A stretch of DNA of 64,000 bases from Cupriavidus consociatus (GTDB lineage Bacteria; Pseudomonadota; Gammaproteobacteria; Burkholderiales; Burkholderiaceae): positions 62,001 through 126,000 of the forward strand of contig NZ_JAGIQA010000018.1 in assembly GCF_017814975.1 (NCBI RefSeq). The letters are read 5' to 3'. Position numbers and translations under genes: made by a program. Below, in pieces: positions 25,193 to 33,124 of the stretch (positions are counted from its first letter, which is position 1; each line of letters begins with the position of its first letter). The notes beneath the pieces are model-generated. The model saw only the letters and a program-made list of their open reading frames with translations, was not told the origin of the DNA and searched no databases.

Positions 25193-28100
25193 ATGACGGA
25201 CGAAATCGGCAAATCAGAAAAGGCCACGCAGAATCGCATCATCAAGCTGTTCACCGAACAGCTAGGCTATGCCTATCTCGATGACTGGACCGATCGCACC
25301 GGCAACAGCAACATCGAAGAAGGCCTGCTGACGGCCTATCTGACCGAAGCCGGCTATCGTCCCGCGCAAATCAGCCAGGCCATCTACCGCTTGAAGACGG
25401 AGGCGAACCATCCGCAGCGCAAGCTGAATGTGAACAACGAGGCGGTCTATCAGCTTCTTCGTTACGGCATCCCGGTGAAGGTCGAAGGTGACAAGGTAGC
25501 CGAAACGGTCTGGCTCATCAATTGGGACACGCCGTCCAGGAACCACTTCGCGATCGCCGAGGAAGTTACCCTGAAAGGCGGCTTCAAACGCCGCCCGGAC
25601 ATCGTGCTCTACGTCAACGGCATCGCCATCGGCGTGTTGGAGTTGAAGAACAGCCGCGTGAGCATCGGCAATGGCATCCGGCAAAACCTGTCCAACCAGT
25701 TGCCCGAATTCAACGAGTGGTTTTTCAGCACGGTGCAATTCGTTTTCGCCGGTAACGACTCGGAAGGCCTGCAGTACGGCACGACGGGCACGCAGGAGAA
25801 ATTCTTCCTCCAGTGGAAGGAGGACGAAGCCCACAATAGTGGCTACAAGCTCGACAAGTACCTGCTGAAGATGTGCGAGAAGGCTCGGCTTGTCGAGCTG
25901 ATGCACGACTTCATCCTGTTCGACGGCGGCGTCAAGAAGTTGCCGCGCGTACACCAATATTTCGGCATCAAGTCCGCGCAGGAGCACGCGCGCAAGCGGC
26001 AGGGCGGCATCATCTGGCACACCCAAGGCGCAGGCAAGAGCATCCTGATGGTGTTGCTGGCCCGCTGGATTCTAGAGAACAATCCGCATGCACGCGTGGT
26101 CGTCATCACCGACCGGGACGAGCTGGACAAGCAGATCAAGCGCGTCTTCGAAAGCAGTGGCGAAAAAATCCATCGCACCAGCAGCGGCCGCGACTTGATG
26201 ACCCAGTTGAGCCAGCCGGCTCCGCGCCTGCTGTGTTCGCTCGTGCACAAGTTTGGCGCTGGCAAGGGCTTGGGCGATGGTGACTTCAATGCCTTTATCA
26301 AGGAACTGGAATCCCAGCCGAGCGCGGCAGTAGGCGATCTCTTTGTGTTCGTCGATGAGTGCCACCGTACGCAGGGCGGACGTCTGAACCGCGTGATGAA
26401 GGCGATGATGCCGTCAGCCGTGTTCATCGGCTTTACCGGCACCCCGCTGCTGAAGAGCGATGCGGCGACCAGCCTCGAAGTGTTCGGCGGCTACATCCAC
26501 ACCTACAAGTTCAGCGAGGCGGTTGAGGACCGTGTGGTGCTGGATCTGGTCTATGAGGCGCGGGATATCGACCAGACACTCGGCTCCCAGGAAAAGATCG
26601 ACACGTGGTTCGAGGCCAAGACGAAAGGTCTGAACAACTGGCAGAAGAACGAACTGAAGAAGCAGTGGGGCACGATGCAACACGTACTCAGTTCGCGCTC
26701 GCGCATGGATCGCGTGGTCGAGGACATCATCTACGACTTCAGTACGAAGTCGCGATTATCCACCGAGCGCGGCAATGCGATGCTCGTGGCGTCCAGCATC
26801 TACGAGGCGTGCAAGTATTTCACGCTGTTCCAGAAAACCCCCTTCAAGGGTAAATGTGCGGTCGTCACGTCGTACAACCCACTGGCAAAAGACGTGACGC
26901 TGGAAGAAACCGGCGCAAATACCGAGACCGACAAGCAGTTCATCTTCAACACTTACACCGACCTGCTGGCCGACGTGCAGCCGAAGGCCGGTATGTCGAA
27001 GACCGAAACCTATGAGGATCAGGCCAAGGCCCGCTTCATCAAGGAGCCGGCCGGCATGAAGCTGCTGATCGTGGTGGACAAGCTGCTGACGGGCTTCGAC
27101 GCGCCACCATGCAGCTACTTGTATATCGACAAGTCCATGCAAGACCATGGCCTGTTCCAGGCCATCTGTCGCACCAACCGGCTGGATTCCGACGACAAGG
27201 ATTTTGGCTACATCGTCGACTACAAGGATCTGTTCAAGAAGGTCGAAAACGCCATCGCCGTGTACTCGTCCGAGCTGGACCATAGCGCAGGCGGCGTCGA
27301 GCCGGAAATCCTGCTTCAAAGTCGTGTACAGAAGGGGCGTGAGCGTCTGGATGCGGCACTTGAAGCATTGGCGCTGCTGGTCGAAAAGGTGGCCCCCCCC
27401 AAGGGCGAGCTGGAGTACATCCACTATTTCTGCGGCAACACCGAGATTGCCGATGACTTGCGGGCGCGCGAGCCGCAGCGCGTTGCCTTCTATACCGCTG
27501 TGGTCGGTCTGCTACGTGCCTATGCCAGCATTGCCGATGAACTGGATGAGGCCGGGTACGATGCGGCGCAGCAGGCATCGATCCGGCAGCAGCTTGATTG
27601 GTACGTGAAGCTGCGCGAAACGATTCGCCTCGCGAGCGGTGAGACACTTGATCTCAAGCCGTACGAGGCCGATATGCGTCACCTGATCGACACCTATATC
27701 GCAGCCAGCGAACCACGCAAGATTTCCGCATTCGAGAACATCGGCCTGCTCGATCTGATCGTGAAGACTGGCATTGCCGATGCGATCGCGAAGAAGCTTC
27801 ACGCGATGAAGGACCGACAGTCGGTGGCGGAGACCATCGAGAACAACGTTCGCAGCAAGATCGTCAAGGATCATCTGACTGATCCGGCCTACTTCGCCAA
27901 GATGTCCGCGCTGCTCGACGAGATCATCAAGAAGCGCAAGGAAAAAGCCATCGACTACGAGGAGTATCTGAAGCAGATGGCGGCTCTTGCGACAAAAGTG
28001 CAGAGCGGCAAGGCCGACGATACGCCGGCAGCATTGGATACACCCGGTAAGCGAGCGCTGTTCAACAATCTGAAAATCGCAGATGGTCATACACTTGAGC

Positions 28101-28279
28101 AGGCGCTGGCACTTTCACTCGAAGTGGATGCCGCCGTCAGGCGTGTTCGCCCCGATGGTTGGCGTGGTGTGTTGCCGCGCGAAAACGTCATCAAGCAGGC
28201 GCTGTGGGACATCCTGAAGGACGATACGGAAGTGGAGCGCATCTTCCTGATCATCGAAGCGCAGCGGCAGGAGTATTGA
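25193..28279 (+). CDS. hsdR: Type I restriction-modification system, restriction/translocase subunit HsdR
   Basis: A 1028-residue DNA translocase and nuclease. The N-terminal PD-(D/E)xK nuclease shows Asp136 (R-P-D-I-V-L) and E150-L-K152. The helicase part has Walker A T-Q-G-A-G-K282-S, the D-E-C-H box from 388, and G-F-T-G-T-P for motif III. The C-terminal helical region binds the HsdM/HsdS core. It begins nine bases after hsdS. An eight-base C run (27393-27400) lies in the coding region and could slip. All key motifs are present. Confidence 0.95.
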   Translation: MTDEIGKSEKATQNRIIKLFTEQLGYAYLDDWTDRTGNSNIEEGLLTAYLTEAGYRPAQISQAIYRLKTEANHPQRKLNVNNEAVYQLLRYGIPVKVEGDKVAETVWLINWDTPSRNHFAIAEEVTLKGGFKRRPDIVLYVNGIAIGVLELKNSRVSIGNGIRQNLSNQLPEFNEWFFSTVQFVFAGNDSEGLQYGTTGTQEKFFLQWKEDEAHNSGYKLDKYLLKMCEKARLVELMHDFILFDGGVKKLPRVHQYFGIKSAQEHARKRQGGIIWHTQGAGKSILMVLLARWILENNPHARVVVITDRDELDKQIKRVFESSGEKIHRTSSGRDLMTQLSQPAPRLLCSLVHKFGAGKGLGDGDFNAFIKELESQPSAAVGDLFVFVDECHRTQGGRLNRVMKAMMPSAVFIGFTGTPLLKSDAATSLEVFGGYIHTYKFSEAVEDRVVLDLVYEARDIDQTLGSQEKIDTWFEAKTKGLNNWQKNELKKQWGTMQHVLSSRSRMDRVVEDIIYDFSTKSRLSTERGNAMLVASSIYEACKYFTLFQKTPFKGKCAVVTSYNPLAKDVTLEETGANTETDKQFIFNTYTDLLADVQPKAGMSKTETYEDQAKARFIKEPAGMKLLIVVDKLLTGFDAPPCSYLYIDKSMQDHGLFQAICRTNRLDSDDKDFGYIVDYKDLFKKVENAIAVYSSELDHSAGGVEPEILLQSRVQKGRERLDAALEALALLVEKVAPPKGELEYIHYFCGNTEIADDLRAREPQRVAFYTAVVGLLRAYASIADELDEAGYDAAQQASIRQQLDWYVKLRETIRLASGETLDLKPYEADMRHLIDTYIAASEPRKISAFENIGLLDLIVKTGIADAIAKKLHAMKDRQSVAETIENNVRSKIVKDHLTDPAYFAKMSALLDEIIKKRKEKAIDYEEYLKQMAALATKVQSGKADDTPAALDTPGKRALFNNLKIADGHTLEQALALSLEVDAAVRRVRPDGWRGVLPRENVIKQALWDILKDDTEVERIFLIIEAQRQEY

Positions 28280-28281
28280 AC

Positions 28282-29004
28282 GTGGAGCCATCCAGCAGCA
28301 TCGACCTCGGCGAGCTGAGTGTCGATGTGGTGAGGAAGGACATCAAGCATGTCCATCTCAGTGTCTATCCGCCGGATGGGCGCGTGCGTATTTCAGCGCC
28401 CCGGCATATGTCATCTGACCTCATCCGGGTGTACGCCATTACCCGGCTGGACTGGATCAGGCGGCAACAGCGCAAGCTGCTAGCACAGGAACGTGAAACG
28501 CCGCGCGAATATCTGGACCGAGAGAGTCACTACGTTTGGGGCAAGCGCTATCTGCTGCGAATTGTGGAAGCCGACGCCGCGCCGACCGTGAAGCTGAAGC
28601 ACTCCACGCTCGAACTTGTAGTGCGCCCCGGTAGTGATGCTGGCCGGCGCCGTGAACTGCTTGATGCGTGGTATCGAGAGCAGCTACGAGGTGCTGTGCC
28701 GCCATTGCTGGAAAAATGGCAGCCGTTGCTGGGCGTCACGGCGCGACGTATTCTCGTGCAGCACATGAAGACGAAGTGGGGAAGCTGCAATCCGGTATCC
28801 GGCAATGTTCGGCTGAATACGGACCTGGCACGAAAGCCATCAGACTGCCTGGAATACATCCTTGTGCATGAATTGGTGCATCTGATCGAACCGACCCATA
28901 ATGCGCGGTTCCAGTCGCTGATGGACCGGTTCATGCCGCAATGGCGGCAGATTAGGGACGAGGTGAACCGGTTGCCGGTACGTCATGAGGACTGGTCGTA
29001 TTAG
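28282..29004 (+). CDS. YgjP-like (DUF45/M48-type) metallopeptidase
   Basis: A 240-residue protein of the YgjP family. The zinc site is H196-E-L-V-H200 with a third ligand His206 (P-T-H-N-A), and the family block M-K-T-K-W-G-S-C appears just before. It starts at GTG two bases after the hsdR stop, with CAGGAG upstream, so it belongs to the restriction operon. YgjP proteins often ride with type I systems; a proteolytic role in controlling HsdR or alleviating restriction is plausible but unproved. Confidence 0.85.
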   Translation: MEPSSSIDLGELSVDVVRKDIKHVHLSVYPPDGRVRISAPRHMSSDLIRVYAITRLDWIRRQQRKLLAQERETPREYLDRESHYVWGKRYLLRIVEADAAPTVKLKHSTLELVVRPGSDAGRRRELLDAWYREQLRGAVPPLLEKWQPLLGVTARRILVQHMKTKWGSCNPVSGNVRLNTDLARKPSDCLEYILVHELVHLIEPTHNARFQSLMDRFMPQWRQIRDEVNRLPVRHEDWSY

Positions 29005-29302
29005 CGCCGCCAACAAGACCCCTGAACGCTCTCTCGAATTGCTGTCCGCCCAGTCCCGCGATAGCACGTATCTGGATGCCGCCCTTGACCCTGATTGAGC
29101 GATCGGTGTCGGCGGCGTACAAACCACGACCTGACTTACGTTCCTCGCATTAGAGCCGGGGGGATGGCTGCCTCCCGCTCGAAATCTAGTCGCCAGTCTG
29201 CTTTTATTTAGTACGGTCGTACAACGGCGCGTAGGTCAGCGGCGCGTCATTCTTTGTCTCCTCAACGCTGAAGGACATCCTTTAGCATAGAGCGGATGCC
29301 TT

Positions 29303-30478
29303 CTAGAGAGGCACTGTCCGGTCTCCCTTATTGTCAGTGCGCCATACGGCTTGGCCGCGTTGCATGTTCCTCAATTCGCGCTCGACCTCGGGGATTGGAT
29401 GTAGGTAGGAATTCGAGCCGCATGACAGCACCGCTTGGATGTCAGGAAACGATGCGCACCAATCCTTGGCATCCGGTTTTCCCGCACGCCCACCGTGATG
29501 AGGGGCTACGAGCACGCAAGGTTTGCCACCGTACGAACTCCTGGCGACATCGAGAATCTTTTCATAGTGATGGTCGCCGGTAAGTAGCGCGATCCGACGT
29601 TCTCCCTCTACGCCGATCACAATACCGGTCTGGTTCCTGGACCCTCCTGGCGTCGCTCTAAATGCTGTAAAACGACCTTGCCGTAGGACAGCTTTCAACA
29701 CGATTCTTCGTCCTGTGGTCGCGTCTGCACCCGCCGGAGGGACAAGGTGGAGGGGGATGCCATGACCCTGGAGGCTCTTACGCACTCGGTTGAAAGTGTC
29801 GGTGTTAGGCGTTTGGCTTGGGGCGTATACGTTCTTGAGCTTTTTCAGGTCAGCGGGCGTGAAACCTAGGATGGCGTGATAGTGATCTACGTCCCAGTGA
29901 CTGATGACAACCGTGATCGGCCTCTTGTCTGAGCCAATGCTCATACGTTGCACTAGCGCCTGCACTTGCGCGGAGCTAAATGATCGGCTGGCTCCAACGT
30001 CATAGATCAGTCGATGGCGCGGTGTAGTGATCTCGTTCCAATTGGCATGACCGCAATTGACTACACAAAGCTCGATCTTGGGGGTGGTGCCCTTAGGAAA
30101 ATCAATTGCCCTTTCACTTGAATGGGCCCAGAGAGGCCCTGTCAAAAACGGCGATGCATCAAGTTGCCGACGCGTCTTGATGGCTCCGCGGAGAAACGCG
30201 CCACCCTGATCTTCCGGCTGTACGGATTCGTATTGCATTGCTCGGAAGAAGTCGGGAGGGATGTCGTACCAGGAGCCGCTACGAAAGCTCTGGTGCCGAT
30301 CTGCGACATACTCGATCGATAGCATAGATGCTGCGGGCTCGCCCTCATCCCGCTCACCGATCTCACTTCGCATCTCCGCGACAAGATCCCGGTGATCCTC
30401 AAAAGAAGCGAAGTCGAAAATGACTTTGCGAAGTTTGGTCTTCGCGTCGTATTCGGAATGCTGTGCAAAAAACCGCAT
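29303..30478 (-). CDS. Metallo-beta-lactamase-fold hydrolase (ComEC-like), N-terminus uncertain
   Basis: A 391-residue protein. The MBL fold occupies about residues 130-390: H-W-D-V-D-H supplies HxxxDH-type metal ligands, L-L-T-G-D-H-H and A-P-H-H-G-G supply the rest, as in the ComEC/Rec2 hydrolase domain. The first ~125 residues have no known domain. There is no ribosome binding site before ATG 30478, and the frame stays open, without start codons, up to a stop at 30563-30565, so the gene may be 5'-truncated. It lies between the restriction operon and the DUF262 pair. MBL proteins occur in several anti-phage loci as nucleases or signal hydrolases; the function here is unknown. Confidence 0.7.
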   Translation of the reverse strand: MRFFAQHSEYDAKTKLRKVIFDFASFEDHRDLVAEMRSEIGERDEGEPAASMLSIEYVADRHQSFRSGSWYDIPPDFFRAMQYESVQPEDQGGAFLRGAIKTRRQLDASPFLTGPLWAHSSERAIDFPKGTTPKIELCVVNCGHANWNEITTPRHRLIYDVGASRSFSSAQVQALVQRMSIGSDKRPITVVISHWDVDHYHAILGFTPADLKKLKNVYAPSQTPNTDTFNRVRKSLQGHGIPLHLVPPAGADATTGRRIVLKAVLRQGRFTAFRATPGGSRNQTGIVIGVEGERRIALLTGDHHYEKILDVARSSYGGKPCVLVAPHHGGRAGKPDAKDWCASFPDIQAVLSCGSNSYLHPIPEVERELRNMQRGQAVWRTDNKGDRTVPL

Positions 30479-30680
30479 ATAGGAGTGGACGGAGTAGGGG
30501 CGCCGGCGCGACTGCCGATTATTACCGAAACGGCACCCTTTGCGTTGTAGTGGATAGGCGGGCTAGCCTCGCGTCTGGCTCCGCAGAGTGTCTTGTGCCC
30601 CGTTCGGGCAATGCGGCGGACGTTTCTCACGTGCGAACCTCTCGTGGTCGAGAAATCGACCCACCCTTTGCAGTATCGCC

Positions 30681-30782
30681 ATGGCCCTATGGTGGGCCGT
30701 GGCCTTTCTGATCTGCCACTTCGCCTATCGCGTCTACTCCGCCCCACTATTGGGGATGCTGATCCTATGGGCTAGCCCTTAA
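30681..30782 (+). CDS. Possible 33-residue membrane peptide
   Basis: The frame M-A-L-W-W-A-V-A-F-L-I-C to W-A-S-P is almost wholly hydrophobic and could span the membrane once. No clear ribosome binding site. It precedes a second small hydrophobic frame on the same strand by 36 bases. Small toxins look like this, but so do chance frames. Confidence 0.22.
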   Translation: MALWWAVAFLICHFAYRVYSAPLLGMLILWASP

Positions 30783-30818
30783 GATCGCGCGACCCAACAA
30801 TTAGGGCGGGAGGGGTAC

Positions 30819-30923
30819 GTGAAAGCGATGCTTGTGATAGTTCTTCCTTTGGCTATTGTCGTCATCTCCTTGTCGATGCTGAAAGGAGCGGGAATTCCTC
30901 AAAAACTTTCGTTTTGCCTGTAG
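30819..30923 (+). CDS. Possible 34-residue membrane peptide
   Basis: GTG 30819 follows GGGCGGGAGGGG, a strong ribosome binding site. The product has one hydrophobic helix (L-V-I-V-L-P-L-A-I-V-V-I-S-L) and a short polar tail. The signal for translation is better than for its upstream neighbour. Function unknown. Confidence 0.33.
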   Translation: MKAMLVIVLPLAIVVISLSMLKGAGIPQKLSFCL

Positions 30924-31336
30924 AGACCCATTCTTGCGCGGGGATGAGATACGACTCTATGAATACTTGTCGTCTGCCTTAAAGGATGCTCACGTCTTTC
31001 TGCAGGTAGCGATGCCTGCGTTTGTTCAGCATAAGGGCAAATCGTAGGCCGCGAGAAACGTGTTGCGGCCCCTTTACGTCATCGAACTTGATGGCGCATC
31101 CCACGGTACAGCTACGGCTCAGAAGCGTGATATGCAGAAGAATGATGTCGTTGCATCGGCCGGTAACAGGAGGGACGTCTCAAAAATAGCACTACCAGTC
31201 TGCACACTAATGACGAAGTGACGCTCACCAAACTTCCTGTGGCAGAATGGCGAAAGGAGGCGCCGCCGGCCTGAGGCAGGTGGATCACTCGCCACGTCGC
31301 GGGCCGCAAGCGATCGCGGCCAAGAGGGAAATCACC

Positions 31337-33124
31337 ATGATTCAAGTTGAGCCGGACGTAGGGCCGGGCGCGTTCCTGCAGGACAAGGTGGTGGGAGAGA
31401 TCGAAGGCAGCTTCTTCGTTGCCCGCTATCAGCGCGGATACCGCTGGACTGAGCCGGAGGTGCTCTGCCTGCTGCGCGACCTGCATGACAACGTTGGAAA
31501 GCCCTATTGCCTGCAGCCCGTGGTGGTGCAGGCTCGGGGCGATGGTGAATGGGAACTGGTGGACGGCCAGCAGCGCCTGACGACGTTGTACCTCCTGTTC
31601 CGCTACCTGCGCGACTCGGGGCTGAAACCGATGATCGAGCTGGATTACCGGATCACCTATGAGACGCGGGCAAAGAGTGCGGAGTACCTCGATTCCCTCG
31701 ATGCCGAGCGCCGCGTCGAAAATATCGATTTCCACCATCTCCATCGCGCCTACCAGTGCATCCGCGGATGGTTCGAGCAGTTTCCTCCGAATCGCCGGCA
31801 GATGGTCGCCGACGACATCTTTGGTTCGCTGATGCGCCATGTACGGATCATCTGGTACGTGGCTCCGCGCGACCTCGATCCGACCGCACTCTTCACGCGG
31901 CTGAACGTGGGCCGGATTCCGCTGGACGACGCCGAACTATTCAAGGCGTTGCTGCTCTCCGCCGTGTCGGCCGAGAGTGGAACGGCGGACCGGGCGACCG
32001 AGGTCGCTGCGCAATGGGATGCCATTGAGCGCGACCTGCGCGACCCGGACATCTGGGCCTTCATCAGCAGCCGACCGGCCGAAACCAGGCCCACGCGGAT
32101 CACGCTGCTGCTTGAAGTCTTGGTTGGGCAGGCCATCGACAACACGCCGGGCAGCTTCCGCGTGTTCGATGCGCTGCGACAACGCCTGGAGGAGTCGGAT
32201 TGTCCTCAGGACGTGTGGAATGATGTGGTGGGCCTACATGCGACCGTCATGGGCTGGTTCCGCAGTCGCGACCTCTATCACAAGATTGGTTATCTCATCA
32301 CGGTCGGTTGGTCAGTCGCCGAGCTCGTGCATCTTGCTCGAAAGCTCACTAAGCGCGAGTTCGAGGCTAAACTCGACGACCGGATCAGGCAGGCGCTCAA
32401 TCTGACGCCGTCCGAAGCCGCGAACCTGAGTTACGAAAGGGCCGGCGACTGGACCAAGGCGGAGCGCCTGCTGTTACTGATGAACGTGGAGACCGTGCGC
32501 CGAAACCGGCACTCGACGGAGCGTTACCCATTCCGCTCGCACAAGGCGCACGCCTGGTCGCTTGAACACATTCACGCGCAGCACGCGCAGTCCCTCAACA
32601 AGGCCGAGCAATGGCGCGAGTGGTTGTGCCTCCACCGCGACGTGCTGGAGACATTGCCTGTCACGGAACCGGAGCGGCTTGCCACACGGGATCGCCTCCT
32701 AGACCGGCTCCGGAATCTACCGACCGAAATTGCCGGTGCGACCTTCAACGACCTAGCAGCGGAGGTCCAGGCGTTCTTCTCGCTGGCGGAGGAAGGGGCG
32801 GGCGCCGCCATGCATTCGGTCCACTCCATCAGCAACCTGGCGCTGCTCCCGAGCGGTGCGAATTCAGCGCTGAGCAATGCCGTGTTCGAGGTGAAACGGC
32901 AGAAGGTTATCGAAATGGACCGGCATGGGGCCTACATCCCGGTCTGCACTCGGCACGTGTTCCTTAAGTACTTCACTGGTGCGGATGCACAGCAGGTCCA
33001 CTTCTGGAGCTTGCTCGACCGTGAGAGCTATCTCGACGCGATGATTGGTAGCGTGGGCGGCGCCGATTCTACGTCCAGTGGCATCGTTCGTCACTACCTG
33101 AAGCCGGAGGAGCATCTGGGATGA
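31337..33124 (+). CDS. DUF262/DUF1524 (GmrSD-like) protein
   Basis: A 595-residue protein. The N-terminal DUF262 domain (ParB/Srx-like fold) has R-Y-Q-R-G-Y-R-W and D76-G-Q-Q-R-L-T-T-L, the hallmark of GmrS-type proteins. The C-terminal part shows an HNH-like DUF1524 arrangement: L-E-H411-I-H-A-Q-H, then I-S-N-L-A-L-L and N-S-A-L-S-N-x-x-F with K-R. GmrSD enzymes cut DNA carrying modified cytosines using NTP. The start at 31337 has GAGGGA upstream. It overlaps the second DUF262 gene by four bases, so the two are coupled. Confidence 0.85.
   Translation: MIQVEPDVGPGAFLQDKVVGEIEGSFFVARYQRGYRWTEPEVLCLLRDLHDNVGKPYCLQPVVVQARGDGEWELVDGQQRLTTLYLLFRYLRDSGLKPMIELDYRITYETRAKSAEYLDSLDAERRVENIDFHHLHRAYQCIRGWFEQFPPNRRQMVADDIFGSLMRHVRIIWYVAPRDLDPTALFTRLNVGRIPLDDAELFKALLLSAVSAESGTADRATEVAAQWDAIERDLRDPDIWAFISSRPAETRPTRITLLLEVLVGQAIDNTPGSFRVFDALRQRLEESDCPQDVWNDVVGLHATVMGWFRSRDLYHKIGYLITVGWSVAELVHLARKLTKREFEAKLDDRIRQALNLTPSEAANLSYERAGDWTKAERLLLLMNVETVRRNRHSTERYPFRSHKAHAWSLEHIHAQHAQSLNKAEQWREWLCLHRDVLETLPVTEPERLATRDRLLDRLRNLPTEIAGATFNDLAAEVQAFFSLAEEGAGAAMHSVHSISNLALLPSGANSALSNAVFEVKRQKVIEMDRHGAYIPVCTRHVFLKYFTGADAQQVHFWSLLDRESYLDAMIGSVGGADSTSSGIVRHYLKPEEHLG

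Larger units (their letters stand above)
30479..31336. other. Long gap with two tiny membrane open frames
   Basis: No normal-sized gene is visible. It carries the two short hydrophobic frames listed separately (30681-30782 and 30819-30923). The rest has no coding signal that I could support. Confidence 0.4.
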
